From assembly GCA_029747585.1 (NCBI GenBank), contig JAPEVF010000235.1, positions 1-56,509 on the forward strand: a DNA stretch of 56,509 nt, in the 5' to 3' direction. The stretch comes from Pleurotus djamor. Lineage: Eukaryota > Basidiomycota > Agaricomycetes > Agaricales > Pleurotaceae. The notes beneath the pieces are model-generated. The model ran no database searches, was not told the origin of the DNA, and saw only the letters and a program-made list of their open reading frames with translations. Of this stretch, positions 9,884-22,406 are shown in pieces; within the stretch, counting starts at the first letter, position 1; every line of letters begins with the position of its first letter. The translations under genes were made by a program, and so were the position numbers.

Positions 9884-10593
9884 TGTGTAGATGACTCGGA
9901 GAAGTAGTCGAGAACGGAGACGAAGTCAAAGGAAGCTAGCTAGCTGCTGCTGAGTATCACATATAATTTCTTCGGCCATTTATATGACTTCGTGGCTGTC
10001 TTTAAGTTCAAGGGTTTCAGAATCCGTGTGAGTCGTTTACGACCAAGTTGAACGCCCCTAGCACGGTATTAGGGTTGCAGCGCAACAGCCCCTTAATACT
10101 CCTATGGAAGCCTCACGCCAACGGCATGTTCTCTTCTCAAGCGAAGCTTTTCGCCAGATTGAATTCGCTGCGTTGAGCTCGTGTTCTTTATCAGTGACAG
10201 CGGAGGATGTAGTCCAAGCACGCATGGCTTGAAAAGCCCAACCACCAATGAACCTGAAGAAATGCGTGGCGCAGATACCATGGATGTGGAGGCATACTGC
10301 CAGCTTGAACAAGCAGACCCGAAGGTCAGAGGCACAGAAGTACCGGGGATGAACTATGGTTCCAACAAAGTCCCTAGATAGATCGTGTAGCACGATTTCA
10401 CCTCATCACACCGCCGACGCATCAATGGAGCTATAGGTATGCATTACATTATGATCCAGTCGGATAGGTACTCTACTTACTTCGAGTCAGTATGTGCTTG
10501 GTGCTGAGGTATAATTCTGCCATATATACTGCGCGGCTGATCAACAGAACCAGCGCAAATGCGTCCAACGAAGGATCTACTGCTCTACATCCT
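9884..10593. other. Unassigned interval with possible Kre9-like promoter
   Basis: The first ~100 nt upstream of 9883 should contain the promoter of the Kre9-like gene (an ATATAA stretch lies near 9961). A minus-strand open frame at 10058-10393 has no domain and no convincing start. It may be untranslated sequence downstream of the GH16 gene. Nothing else was recognised. Confidence 0.4.
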
Positions 10594-12306
10594 TCACAGC
10601 AACACGAGCATACCGACCACCCATAGTCCCATCATTCCGAGAAGCCCACCGAGACCAGCACCTACAGGTCTCAAAGACCCGGCACCGTTCAACGATGTCG
10701 TCTTGTTACTAAAGGCGATAGCAGGGGTATTGGCGGTGGCATTGGCACCATAAACGTAGGAAGTGATGTTAGGTCCAGGCTTGGTAGGATCCGAGCATTT
10801 GATAGACACAGATTTCACCAGGGTATAGAAATTGCCTGTCGTAAACTGGTCAGAAGCGAGACAAAATGGCTACAATAACGCCACTAACCAGCAGACTTGT
10901 AATCGGGGTCGTCCCAGTTGATCATTCCACCGGCCCATTCAACCGTTCCAGGCGCACTGCCGTTAATACCAGCGGGCCAGATGCTCAGTTGCACACGAGC
11001 TGGTGTGGTAGGGTATTTCTTGATACCTCCATCTACAGTATCAGAGGCTTTGACCGTGCGAACAGGTTTGTTGTCGACCAAGAAAGTAAGAGTTTCGGGT
11101 TGCCAATCGATCTGTAGAACAGGCGTTGGTCAGAAGGAAGCGGAAGAGGAACACTCAACAAGAGACATACAGTATAATCATGGTAATTACCAAAGGTATC
11201 AGATATGTCCTTGTGCACAGCACCATTATTATGATCAGTGGCTATAGAGGCGGATGAGACGACGGATAGAGCAGTGGAAGATTGGACTTACGAATAACAC
11301 CCTGCCAGAAGTAGTTGCTTTGGCCTTCGTTGATGGCAGCGCCTGGGAATTCCCAGTCGATTTCATCTTTAATACCACTCATGGTGATGAAGGCTACAAC
11401 AACACCTCCCCAGCGACCGGTCTTTACTGGAATCATCTGATGGGTATGCGATGTATCTGAGAGGTTGATGGGACTGACGTCGGGCTGTGATAGTTCCATA
11501 ATGCACGTGGCGCGTGGAAGAAATCCTGGTCCCGCCATTTTCCTTGGTGAGCAGCAAGGCAAGCTCACCACCGGATGAGTTGGTATTCATGATGTTGCCC
11601 TTGTCGACGACCCAATCTACACAGCACGACCACCATCATCCAAAGGGGAAACGATGCCAATGTAAAACAAAGAGAAGCGAAGGCGAAGAATGATGGGATT
11701 GATTGATTAGACCGGAATGCAAGCAATAATAGGAAACGGGCGAACCATAAGCAGTTGCGTTTCCATCGAAAAAGGTAGCATTGGTGAGGATTCGTGAGTT
11801 GTCGGAGAATACATGCTGTGAAAGTGGTGATTCGCATGCCAACGAAGGTTTTGAGAAAGCGGCCTCAGCGCACCGTAGCGTCTTGGCAAATCGGAGCTGG
11901 CATGCATGAGTCCAGTGCCTTCGATTCGAGGGGATTGCATCCGCCAAGACAGAACTATGAAAGTAATGAGGTTGAACAATCTAAGAAAATCACCGAAACG
12001 CGGGGTACTCACATCGTCTGAGCCGCAGAATCCAAACTCGCCTAAAAGCGCAGCATTAGCCGTCTTCACTCATCTCTGTCGCACTCCCCAACGCCGAAAT
12101 GAAGAAAACTTACTGCAGCAAGGCGCAGAGGCAGGACAAGGGTTCGTCGCATTACTGTATGTATTCCGAAAACGACCTCGTCAGTCTCTTTGTCTCTCCG
12201 AAACGAAGTGAACCAGACGGCGAACGCACCATGTCGTTGCGTACACTGTCGACGATGCTGAAAGCGCGGCGAGCACGCTAGCAAGGAGAGCGTGGTTGCG
12301 ATACAT
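10594..12306 (-). CDS. GH16 Crh-type cell-wall transglycosylase, GPI-anchored
   Basis: Crh/Utr2-like enzyme expected to link chitin to beta-glucan at the cell surface. About ten exons. Exon 1 (ATG at 12306) gives a signal peptide MYRNHALLASVLAALSASS. Next comes a Cys-rich segment (NPCPASAPCCSEFGFCG, FCLGGCNP, MPAPICQDAT) resembling the chitin-binding-like module of this family. The catalytic exon reads GRWGGVVVAFITMSG then DEIDWEFPG, supplying nucleophile and acid/base Glu of the ExDxxE motif, then NYFWQGVI. Later exons give NYHDYTIDW, LTFLVDNKPVRTV and VQLSIWPAG, all typical. The C-terminus is Asn/Thr/Ser-rich and ends in a hydrophobic tail (LGGLLGMMGLWVVGMLVLL) expected to be a GPI signal. 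Most introns are 50-75 nt; one near 11617-11745 is longer. The frame is intact. Two cell-wall genes thus sit in tandem on the minus strand. Confidence 0.9.
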
Positions 12307-12775
12307 CTTCGTCGAAAGCGAAGAGGACTATGGGGTCTGACGAAGGGGTAGTGTCTACACTAAAAAGTTAGTCCTGGGTCTGTTAGGGATTAGCCACGAA
12401 TGTGAGACAGCGAGCTTGATGACGAACTTGATTTGAATCCGTCCGTGACGAGTGGTGGTGGTGAACGTAGTAGTAAAGACTGAAATGCACAAAGAGCGTG
12501 GTGGTGGTTAGCCGGAGAGTTGGGAGAGATTCAAATATTCGGAGGTCTTGGTTACAAGCACATGGAAATTGATCAGAGGGGGCCGTGGGGCCGTGGTTGA
12601 TTGGGTGCCTGGGGCCAAGGCTTCGTTTACGGCATCCGACGATCACGCGCACGCCGAGAGGATAGGAGCACAGGGGCGAGTCTGATTGAGCAGCAAAAAT
12701 CCAACAAAAGTTCAGCAAAACATGGTAAAAGCAGGAGCAGTCGAGAAAGCAAAAGAGAAAAAAATCCAAAACGCA
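12307..12775. other. Intergenic region upstream of GH16 and downstream of MSH6
   Basis: About 470 nt between the GH16 start (12306) and the MSH6 stop (12776), both on the minus strand. It should hold the MSH6 3' untranslated region and the GH16 promoter. Open frames here lack domains. No TATA box was identified with confidence. Confidence 0.5.
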
Positions 12776-15700
12776 TCACGCCTCTTCCTTGAAGAAACTT
12801 CTCATCGTATCCTTCATCCTCAGTAATACCTCCCTTTGCTTCGTCTTGTCCGACGGAAGTTTGACCTTCCCTGTACACAGTCCCACGAGGTAAGCGAAAT
12901 CGGCTTGGAGGGGTAAAGGAAGCCTGGCTGCGGCAGATTTGCTCCGTTTGTCTTCCAAGCGTTCCTTGAAGTGTTGAGCGAATTGTTTGGACACAACATC
13001 CGCACGTTCAACGACGGGTAGAGGAACGCCTGCAAGGTTAGCGACATGGGTACCGAATGAAGAAGTGGCTGCGCCTTCGATGAGCTTGTATAGAAAGACG
13101 ATCTAAGAGCCAAATCAGCAGCGGACCATTGTAAACATTAGAAAGGGCGTACATCTCGCTTCTCCTCGTCAACCATCGTGGCCATATGCATCTGTCGAAT
13201 GCTTGGGTGCCAGGCATAGTCATCGGTGAGAGACCCATAATGTGTAGCAAAGAATGACAACGGCAAGGTATGAGTTGCTAGCTCATGGAGCACGGCCTAA
13301 CGCGGTTGAAAATTTAGAATAACTACGCGAGAAAGGCACCTTGGTATATATGAGCGACTCACCCCTGCGATTGCCATTCCATCCTGTGAAAGCGCGGTTC
13401 GGATAATTTGTTAAGCCATATACACCATCAAGCCAAGGAATCGACAACGTACGTAGGTAGAAGTACCACGGCCCAGTTCTGAGGACGGTTATCATTTTAG
13501 ACATCGGATGTCATGGCTGAGTAGAAGCTCTTACCATCCAGAATTACGAGGGATTTGGGCGTAGCGTCACGGAGAATCTTGCAACTACCGACAACCAATC
13601 AGTACCAGTGAACGAGGAAGCGCCATATGCAACATACCACTCATCCAGCTCGACTTTAAACGTACTGGCGTTCGAGAACATATTGTCGTATGCCCCCATT
13701 CGAGTGAGGATACTGTCGACTGGACAGAGTCTATAATTCACGCCGTTAGTACATCCTTGGGCAAGTAACAGGGCAGCTTACTTCGCACTTGACGCTGGAA
13801 CCATCATGCCCAGCTGTGCCATGATCTACAAGCCAGACATTGAGAAGGAAAATTCACTAGGCATCAAACGACACCTACAACACCGGTGGCAGTCATTCTC
13901 ATGACCTACAAAATGGGAGTCAGAAAAAGGGAACAGCTGGAGTACCCGCTCGAGACACTCACCGTGGACTTGCCTCTGTGGACCGAGGAGATCAGCGGTA
14001 CTCACGAAGATCGAAGGTACGATACATACGCCATGTTTGGTCCTATGCGGCAATGATCAATCTCGCAGCGCAGCGTATAAACACATCCATAAACGTACCT
14101 GTCAACAACGCAATTCTCCCCTTCCCATCCCCAAGTTTCACATCATTCGGGATGAAATCCCTCACCCCAGAACACAACGTCGGATGTCTCAACTCCTCAA
14201 AGTCCAAGAATGCTACATCACCCTCCACAAACTCAGGCCGACACGACGGCTCCCCTATAGCAAGAGAAGACTTCGCCAAACTCAACAAACAATCCAGTTC
14301 AGCGAAGACCCGGACGGCGCGAAGCCATAAAGAACGGTCGACGTCGAACTCGGTGAACAAGCGAATATGGAAGGATTTTATGGCTGTTGAACGGGTTTCT
14401 CGCGCTTCTTTGAGGCTGCGGATAGTCGCTTGGAGGGAGGGAACGACCCAACGGGCGGCGGCCTAGGGATGATCATCAACGTCTAACCTCGAAGACATAA
14501 GGATGAATTGGACTACCTTGGTAGAGCCGCCTTTGCTCCAATCTTTAGGAATATTCTTCTGTCCAGCTTTCGTTTGAACCAGGTAGATCTCCTGTAAGTA
14601 TTGATCAGACCTCCAATCCAAACGGAAACAGTGTATAATAACCTTGTTCCCCTGTGCACTATGCCAGTAAGTCAGGGAACAACCGATCTTTTTCTCGAAT
14701 TTCTTGAGCTCGCTCTCCAGCTCACTTTCCAGCTCTTCGATCTCGTCCATGATCCTGTCGTATTCCTCATCTTTGCCTTTCTCAGGTATCAATTCATCGG
14801 CATCTAGAAACATTAGGATTTAAATGTGATGGTATTCCACAGGAAGGACGATCAAACCTTTATCGGCCGGGGCCCTATACAGCTGTTCAAGAGCCTTAAT
14901 ATTTGCGGTCAAATCTGGGGCACCACGCAGGAGACCAAGCACTGTTTTCGAGCTAAAAGATTCCGAGGCATTTGCGAGGCTAACGAAACCATTGCTGAGC
15001 TTCCTGAAAGACTGAACAAACTCATAAGGTGAATCCAACCCCGTGAAAAGGGAACGAGGGACAGGTACGGACTGATAGCACTTTGAGGAAGTCTTTCACT
15101 TTATAACTCTTGGCGTGAATGCGAGCAATTGCACGTTCCAAGTCAGGAAGAGATTTGGCGATCTTGAGGAAGTCTTCTTCGAACGCAGGGTTATCCATGA
15201 GATCTTGCACCGCGTCCAGCCTTCAGAACACGATGAGCAAGTGGCCAAAACCAGAAGGAATACGTAGTTACCTTGCATTGATGTCTGAGATATCACGTAA
15301 TGGCATGCACAGCCAGATCCTGAAGAGTCTCTTGCCTGACGAAGGTGGGCGAATCAGTCCAATTGAAGAGACAAAACCGACAAGATGTACTCACCGAAAG
15401 GAGTTGTGCACCGATTTAATAGTTTGAGCAGCGAGCCCTCATCAGTACCCTCATTGTTCAGTAGAATCTAACGGAGAATCTTATGCATCAAAGAACTGGC
15501 CAAGAAGACAACAAAGCATACCTCCAAGTGCGCAAGTGTCTGACCATCTAGGACGAGTCCCTGACCCCTCTTCATAGGGTCATAGACGTTGAAGTTCTTC
15601 ATCGTCAAGACATCTTTGTCGATGTTGAGGGTTTGGAGGTACCAAATCATTGACCCCAGGGCTTCGATGGCGGGTCGGTAACTAACCATCTCACGAATGC

Positions 15701-17989
15701 ACTCCGGGACATTGACAGGCAATCCGAGTTCATCGTCCATTTCATCGTCATCAGTTTCGTTCTTGTAGATCTCCTTGAGTTCGGTGAGAGTTTGGTCGTA
15801 GGAAAGGCCTTCGACAGTCCTCAAGCTCGTCCAGAGACACGAAGCCGGAAGGATCGCTTTGAGTACACGAGTCGTCGTTACAGAAAGGGTGCCCTGGATA
15901 ATCAACCAGTGAGACAGGGAGTACGACGCAACGAGTCTCAATACCTTCGTATAGATCATCTCTTTCGGCCTCAGCTGTCTCATCAACGTCTCCAATTTCG
16001 TCCGACAGATGTCGTCTTCAAAGGCACTCATGTTAAATTCGGAAGTAGCGCAATCAAGCACACAAATGCCAAATCGTGGAGCATCCTCCTTCCCATCCTC
16101 GACTACATCTTCTCTAACCGAGACGCAATGCCCTGCTAAGTCATCCGTGAGCAAGCCCGGGTCGACAAGAGTACCGTTCGTGAAAACTTTGTTGAGCTCG
16201 CGACGGACGATCTTGTCCTTGGACTTATCCACGGCTGATTTAGCTTTTGGCTTTCCACCTGACTTCTTCTCCGCGCTCAGACGCATTTCCGCCCCCAAAG
16301 CCGTCTCAGCTTGATCGACGCGACCAACCTTGTAACCTGGCGTATAAGGGTCAGTAAGCTTCGACAGTGCAAGGGGGAAGCAAACATACCTTTTCCTAGG
16401 AACTTCGCGGCCCAGAAGTTGAAAGACATTTCGGGCACGCCAACCATGCACATCTTAACGCGCTGGGTCAACTTCAGATCAAACTCCTGGTGTCCAATAC
16501 GGGCGTCATCTTCGTAGAGCTATCAGAAACGTGAGTTTAAGGAAATCGACGAACGTTCCCATAGCTCACCTCAAAGAATTTGCTGAGGACAATGAATGAT
16601 TAGCATGCTCAAGATGACGAAGGTGATACTTACCCTTTCTGGAAGAAAAGCACCTAGACGTTTGATCAGTATCATACTTTTCATGAAGGAGGAAAATACA
16701 GATACCGTATCGTAGTGGTTTTGCTTTATCTAAGTGACACATCAGAGCATTTCCTTTGAATTATGAAGCGGCATACTTACTTCCCAAAACTAGAAGAAGA
16801 GAGACATCAACGACTAGACTCATCCAAAGGACCAGCACTAACCTGCTTCTCAAACGGAGTAAATTCTTTCCATGCGCTAGGCGGAACAAACAGCGTTCTT
16901 GGATCGTACCCAGGGTCACCCGGCCTATTTTTGTCTTTCTGCGCGATGATTAGTCGAGGCACATCGGGTCAGCTGATATGCTTACATCCATGACGTTCTG
17001 GAGGAATGCATAAGGTTCTTCAGCAGCCTTCTTTTCATCTTTCTTTCCCCGTTCACGCTGCTCGGCAGCAGTGAGAAACAGCGCGCTTCCGCTAGCGAGA
17101 GATGCCGAAGAAGCGTCTTTCGCAGAACTCTTAACTGCGGCACCACCTTTCTTGGGCTTCGACTTGGTCTTCGTGGGTCTCTTTTCGTCATCGTCGTCGT
17201 CGTCGAACTCATCGTCACTTGATGTAGCGGACGAGCGACGGGAGGACCTGGATGATGAGGACTTGATGGACTTGGCGTCAGAGTCCACATCCGAATCTGA
17301 AGGAACTGTGAAGTCATCATCATCTGAGGTTGCTGACGATTTCCTAGCTGTGGATTGGAATGAGCGCCTAGGTCCCCACCATGTAGATGATTGATACACA
17401 CCTGGCTTCTTTGACTGTTGACCGAAACGGGATATACGTTGGGAGAAAATGGCAACAGACTCATCATCTTCCTCCGATAATGGCTCAGACATACGTTGCT
17501 TTTTGCGTTTAACTGTGTCCAAGCGTCAGTCATCTAAGTGGGCGAAATGGTGACCCACGGACAAACCTTGGTCGGAGAGAGGTCGCCCAGGAGATGAGCT
17601 AGGAGGAGGAATCTCCTCAGGCACGTCCGAATCTGAATCTACGATGACCTTGCGCTTCATTTGTTTCTAGCCAGATGTCAAATTCTACCAAAACGAGATG
17701 AGTTGGGTGAACTTACCACTGGTACATCTACGTCCATAGGATCACTTGTCGGTGGTGAATCCTTCGCATTGCTCCTTGACGACTGCGAGCTAGACTGTCC
17801 CGGTGATGATTTGGCTTCAGGGGTGCTGGGCTGCTGCTTTGGCACCTTGTCTGTTGGTTCCAGGGATTTCGCGTTCCCTGCATTGGCAGTCGAAGGTTTT
17901 GAAGTGCTTGGATCTTTCCCCTTTCCGAAGAACGCCATAAGGCTTTTTTGCTTCAGTGCATCTGAGCCAGCCTTTGACTTTGAAGACAT
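12776..17989 (-). CDS. MSH6: DNA mismatch repair protein MSH6
   Basis: Nuclear MutS homologue that pairs with MSH2 to detect base-base mismatches and short loops. Starts at the first [26 protein letters not shown], giving a PIP box for PCNA (QKSLMAFF, residues 14-21). A long acidic/Ser/Lys-rich linker follows (for example [14 protein letters not shown]). MutS domain I has [13 protein letters not shown] with the mismatch-wedge Phe-x-Glu, then [27 protein letters not shown] in pieces. Connector, lever ([25 protein letters not shown]) and clamp segments follow, then the ATPase: P-loop GPNMAGKSTVMRMT, Walker [25 protein letters not shown] switch, and a C-terminal helical region ending FFKEEA. The gene has many introns. 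The P-loop is coded by two successive 13-nt exons (14030-14042, 13963-13975) and a 31-nt exon (13875-13905). No lesion was seen. It is divergent from the dioxygenase at 18576. Confidence 0.95.
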
Positions 17990-18575
17990 GATTGGAGAAA
18001 TGGGCACGCGTAAGGAAACAGTGGATGTTGCGCGCTCAATGCAAGCGAAGACTCGCGGACCGCGTTATTTGGCCATGATTGTGTCTCTTCAGGGGCTACA
18101 CCCCTTTCCGCAGAGTTTGCTGAAGTTTGAACGTTCAACGGAGGAAGTCATGGACATTGAAGTTCTTCATGTTTAAGACACGTCAAGCTTCGCTCGGAGT
18201 AAGCACTATGTATCCACTTCTTGCGCTGAGCTGATCTGGCCCTATGTAATTCATGGGAACTTCGGCTAGAAATACGGACATTCTTCCTATCTTGGCAGTC
18301 ACAGTCTTGGTCATGTCGTGGCGCGGGGCCTCCATGTTGACCTCCATTAATGGTCTCGAGTTCTCTTTGCTTGATTCTATACCCACTCTACCCCGTCGTG
18401 CCGTGTGAGTGCGTGGTAAGCAGGGTCCCTTTTAGACGTGTTAGTTTACGTTTAATTACGCGTGGAACCCAAGGTTGCTTATATATAAGCGTCATCAAAA
18501 CATGTCTATCCTTACCTTCTCTCCCGAGTACATTGATCCCAAGCTCAAATTTCACTGCCAACTTCCCGTACAAGG
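17990..18575. promoter_or_regulatory. Divergent promoter region, MSH6 / dioxygenase
   Basis: 586 nt between the two start codons. A symmetrical TATATATAAG element at 18480-18489, within CTTATATATAAG, sits 96 nt before the dioxygenase ATG and is a plausible TATA box for that gene. No equivalent was found near MSH6, as expected for a housekeeping repair gene. Open frames in the interval have no domain. Confidence 0.5.
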
Positions 18576-19922
18576 ATGGCTGCGCCGACTTACACTCAAC
18601 CCCCAGTAACAGAAAACGTCAATATATCAAACGGAATCCCTCCGCCAAAGTACGATTTGCCCGTGAGTAGTAAGATCTATCATGTATCAATCGAGCTAAA
18701 AGACTGCAGTTTCCCGATTCCCCAGAGAATATAACCGCAAATGTCCTCAAGCTGAACGAAGGCACTCCCGACCCGTGGGTCACTCCTGTGTACCCCTATT
18801 CGACTTGGATTTGACTATAACCCAGACGCACCCTCTTTGTCTTCACGAAGCTCATAGAACACCTGCATGGCTTCATCAAAGAAACGAAGTACGCTCTCAC
18901 ACGCGCTTCCTCACGTAGCATTGCGTCAACTTATCCTTTCTCATGTAGGGTCACTACCGAGGAATGGATGAGCGCCATCCAATTCCTCACTCGTGTTGGA
19001 CAGAAATCCACTCCGCTACGCCAAGAATTCATCCTTCTATCTGACATCCTTGGAGTATCGGCTTTGGTGGACTGCGTCAACAATCCGGGGACCCCTGGCA
19101 TTACGGAGAGCAGTGTTCTTGGCCCGTTCCACACAGACGATGCTCCCCATCGTACGTCAACTGAGTTCTCGCTTAATCATTGACTGAAGTGTCATCTCCT
19201 TAGTTGAGCATGGGGATTCGATAGCATCAGAAGGGAAGGGGGAATACCTTTATGTCGAAGGCACGGTTCGCGATATCGACGGAAAGCCGATCGAAGGCGC
19301 TGTCATTGACACTTGGCAAGCAGATGAGGATGGTGGGTCACATATTTGAACTTTTCAGGTCATCCGTTCATTTCTCAATGTCTTCGTCATCAATAGGTCT
19401 ATACGATACACAATACGTCAACCGCGACGCGCCTGATCTACGAGGCAGGCTGACCACAGACAAAAACGGCCATTATGAATATCGTGCTGTAGTCCCAGAT
19501 GCCTACCCAATCCCCGGTGATGGCCCGGTAGGCGAGCTCCTGATCTCTCTGGGCAGACATAAGTGAGTCGAAGGCCGTGCAACCCACCTATGAGTCTTGG
19601 CTGAGCGTATTATTGTCAGCATGCGCCCAGCACATATCCATTTCGTGGTTGAAGCATCTGGGTATCGCACGCTGACAACGGCAATTTACCCAGAAGGGAA
19701 TCCGTATATCAAGAGTGATTGCGTGTTCGGAGTTAAGGAATCGCTTGTTGTCGTGAGTCTCCCCACTGACGACCCATGTGTAATACGGACAAATGAGCTG
19801 CAATTCATCACCAGAAAATGTCTGAAGTTCACGATGAGGGCGAGACTCGAAGAAGAGGGTTCCCTTCTGGGAATAAATTCAAGCAGGTCAAATTTGACGT
19901 CGTTATGGAAAGAAACCAATAA
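18576..19922 (+). CDS. Intradiol ring-cleavage dioxygenase (hydroxyquinol/catechol 1,2-dioxygenase type)
   Basis: Non-heme Fe(III) enzyme opening catechol or 1,2,4-trihydroxybenzene between the hydroxyls, feeding lignin-derived aromatics to the beta-ketoadipate route in the cytosol. About seven exons. The N-terminal dioxygenase helical domain contains TTEEWMSAIQFLTRVGQ, LLSDILGVSALVD and ESSVLGPFHTDDAP; the last resembles hydroxyquinol dioxygenases more than catechol ones. The catalytic beta domain shows VEGTVRDIDGKPIEGAVIDTW, the first Tyr ligand in GLYDTQY, the second in the GHYEYRAV strand, and both His ligands in RPAHIHF. The last intron follows KESLVV, and the final exon codes KMSEVHDEGETRRRG up to VVMERNQ. 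The start codon is the first ATG, with the TATA box 96 nt upstream. Substrate is not certain. The gene is intact. Confidence 0.87.
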
Positions 19923-20055
19923 TTGTTTTTTGCTCTCAGGCTTTCGTCCTTACAGGTGATGTTGTCTGGCTACTCCATGTATTTTTCCTTGTATTTCCTG
20001 TACTGTATACGGCGCCCGAAGTCTTTAACCGTGTCGAATGTTTCCGGCCGCGTGT

Positions 20056-20922
20056 TCAAACGAGATTTTCGAAACGAAGGAATAGGGTCCAGAATAGGTC
20101 ATATTCCTTTGGATCAAAGAGAAACCATGGGTGCGGTGGGCGAGGTTCTATGCCTTGCACCCGACAAATGTCGAGTTCAACCAGGGTCAAGCAATGAAAC
20201 GCTTCTCTAGCAGCGCTTGCGCTCCTGGCTATCGAGTCTAAAGCCCGCAAGGTGATACTTTCAAACCTATTGATGGAAAGAGTTTGCAGGTGTGGGAGAA
20301 GGGCAAAGATTTGCTCGAAGAACTGTGATGGAGATACATCCCATTCGTCAATGGACAAGGCCTTGATGTTGGCTAGGCTAGCATACTTCAAGCAGAAGTC
20401 GAGTATCTGGGAGGACTGGAAGAGGTAGAAGATACCGTTGAAGAGAACCTCGGCCAGTTGAGGCATCTCGATACGGGAGAAGAGGGAAGGGTCCCCTCGA
20501 TTGACAAAGCAGATTTGTAGTGAGCGTAGATGATTTAATTTGACAGGAGCGGTATGTCCAAGGATATCCTGCGGGAGCAGAATGTTGGAAATGAACGCGG
20601 ATACCTTGAGTTGACAGTTCTGGATAGGCGAATCCATGCGCCCAAGGCACCCTAGGAACGAAACCATTGTTTCCGGGCTTCCTTCAAGACCTTTGATCTC
20701 AGTCAGGGAAGATAAATGACTCCAAAGATGCTGCAAACGTCTGGCTCCAGCATACTGTACATTGGTGTCGATGTGGCCGGCGCTTCTGCCAAAGAGGTAA
20801 GGCTGAGAAAAGTCGCGTATATTCGCGGACGTCCTAGGATATGTATAGAATTTCAGAGGCGAAATCCATATTTAGAAGGGATTTGCATACCCTAGTGGAG
20901 ACGCAGCCACATCTACTATCAT
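20056..20922 (-). CDS. LRR-like, F-box-associated-type protein of unknown function
   Basis: Two exons (20891-20922 and 20056-20833) join in frame as MIVDVAASPLG followed by TSANIRDFSQPYLFGRS, giving 269 residues. The body has leucine-spaced segments such as LNHLRSLQICFVNRGD, MPQLAEVLFNGIFYL and LLPHLQTLSINRFESITLRAL, which look like degenerate LRRs of agaricomycete F-box-type proteins. No F-box is visible. The frame is open upstream of the chosen ATG (GLRAMIVD), so an N-terminal exon, possibly near 21000-21210, may be missing from the model. It is not closely similar to the three F-box paralogs at 25410, 30615 and 39334. No adjacent gene suggests a role. Confidence 0.5.
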
Positions 20923-21430
20923 GGCTCTGAGCCCGCATTTCCCGCTAGACAAAGATGTGGTCAACCCGAACGCCAAACCTGGGCATTTTTCTTACCAATG
21001 CTTCCAATCCTTTCCTGTAGTAGGATTTAAACACCTAAAGCAGATATCATCTCTGTCTTCATACACCATCATGGGTGCAACTTGTACAAGGGGAAGTAGG
21101 TGGGTGTGGGAGTGAGATGGCGTCCGGCAGCTGAGTGTTGAGAACTTGGCAGGAGACAATACCTTATGGTCTGATGAGTCGACCCAGTCACCGACGGCGT
21201 TTATTTGCAACGCAGTGTGTAAGATGTATATTACATCCTACGTGCATGGATCGGGGACTATGAGGCGACTGATTGAAGGCAATGGTATGGAGTTTAACTG
21301 ACCATCGAAGTAGCAAAGCGATCGAGAGGGATACTAAAAGAGTAGCCCGTGTAAGAGGCACCGGTGATCCAGCGGAGATGGACAGATTGGTACATCGGGA
21401 AGTGTGAGCGTGCGTGCCCGCGCAAAGTCT
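20923..21430. other. Interval with possible unmodelled exon
   Basis: A minus-strand open stretch at 20992-21210 (contains MMVYEDRDDICFRCLNP) could be an upstream exon of the LRR-like gene, but no clean splice chain was found. Nothing else is recognised. Confidence 0.3.
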
Positions 21431-22140
21431 CTAGTTCTTGAACATTGACGTTGTGTTGTCTCCAATCACTGGATGATTCAAAACGGTCAGATCAATGAGA
21501 ACGTCGTCATTACAGGAAAATCTGACATAGAGGCGTAGAAGAAAATAAGCCGTTCCAAAGGTTTCTTGAACATCTCCAATTCTGTTTGTATGGTAGCGAG
21601 AATTCGAGTAATATTCGAATCGTAGCCCATATTCCAAATGGCCGACCACAGAACACGCCTCCAGATGGGCCCGATGATGGTCTGCTTCAGACCATCCCGA
21701 TAACGATGGATCTCCGTAGAAACCACTCTAAGGAGACCAGTATATCGTCGAACTCGATCGGCAATCCTTCGATGCCAAACCAGAGCTTCTAGCAGCGTGG
21801 AATCAACGGTTTCAACCAACCGGCCTAGGAGGGCTGTAGTGACGAGAACTCCAGAGAGCTCCTCATTGAGCGAGCTGAAGAGGTGCGCTTCGTCAACAAT
21901 CATTTCAATTGGATGCAATGTGGTTTGGATATGGACAATAAGATCGAGGAAAGTCGCATATGGTTCCTTGGTTGGGAGTGAGAAGGGTAGGGCTTGGGCA
22001 AAGGCGGATTTCTGAGTGATACTAGGGCCGTGCAGAAAGACGAGAGATTTGGAAAAAGTGTAGGTTGAATTATTGACCTGGTTGCCTGCAACGTCGTTGT
22101 AGGTGGTTATGTCCGTTGTGCCATAGTTGATGACGGGCAT
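21431..22140 (-). CDS. Lineage-specific helical protein with INYGTT-type N-terminus, possible frameshift
   Basis: ATG at 22140 gives MPVINYGTTDITTYNDVAGN, an N-terminal signature I associate with agaricomycete proteins of unknown function, often ahead of NTPase or signalling domains. About 215 mostly helical residues follow. The frame stops at 21487 (SDFPVMTTFSLI). The alternative minus-strand frame continues to 21431 and reads LLRLYVRFSCNDDVLIDL, a much more protein-like ending, and it overlaps the first near 21540. The two frames differ by one base with no plausible splice pair between them. Either a frameshift truncates the gene, or the sequence has an indel. No NTPase P-loop is present, so a STAND identity is not supported. 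Confidence 0.45.
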
Positions 22141-22406
22141 GCTGTTAGTTGGGGAAGAGACGCTGGTGGGATGTTTCCGATAAACCCTAAGTAGCACTGC
22201 GATCAGGTTCACCTGGGCGTGAGCTGAGCGTCTCAGACGATAGTGTATAGCACTGATAAGGATTCAGCTGAACGCAACAACCTATAGGCGATCAAAAGGC
22301 CCTCACACGCGACATCGAAATGTGGAGATTTAGATACACAAAGAAGTCTTAGTGGTGAACTCCAGTTTTTGGTCCGTGATCAGCAAGGGGCATATTGTAG
22401 TGGAAG

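Noticed and set aside
5995..12306. Terpene biosynthetic gene cluster including the cell-wall genes
   Set aside because: No P450, acyltransferase or transporter adjoins the synthases; the Kre9-like and GH16 genes are better explained as ordinary neighbours.
21487..22212. STAND/NACHT-type NTPase
   Set aside because: The N-terminal signature suggested it, but no P-loop or Walker B is visible.
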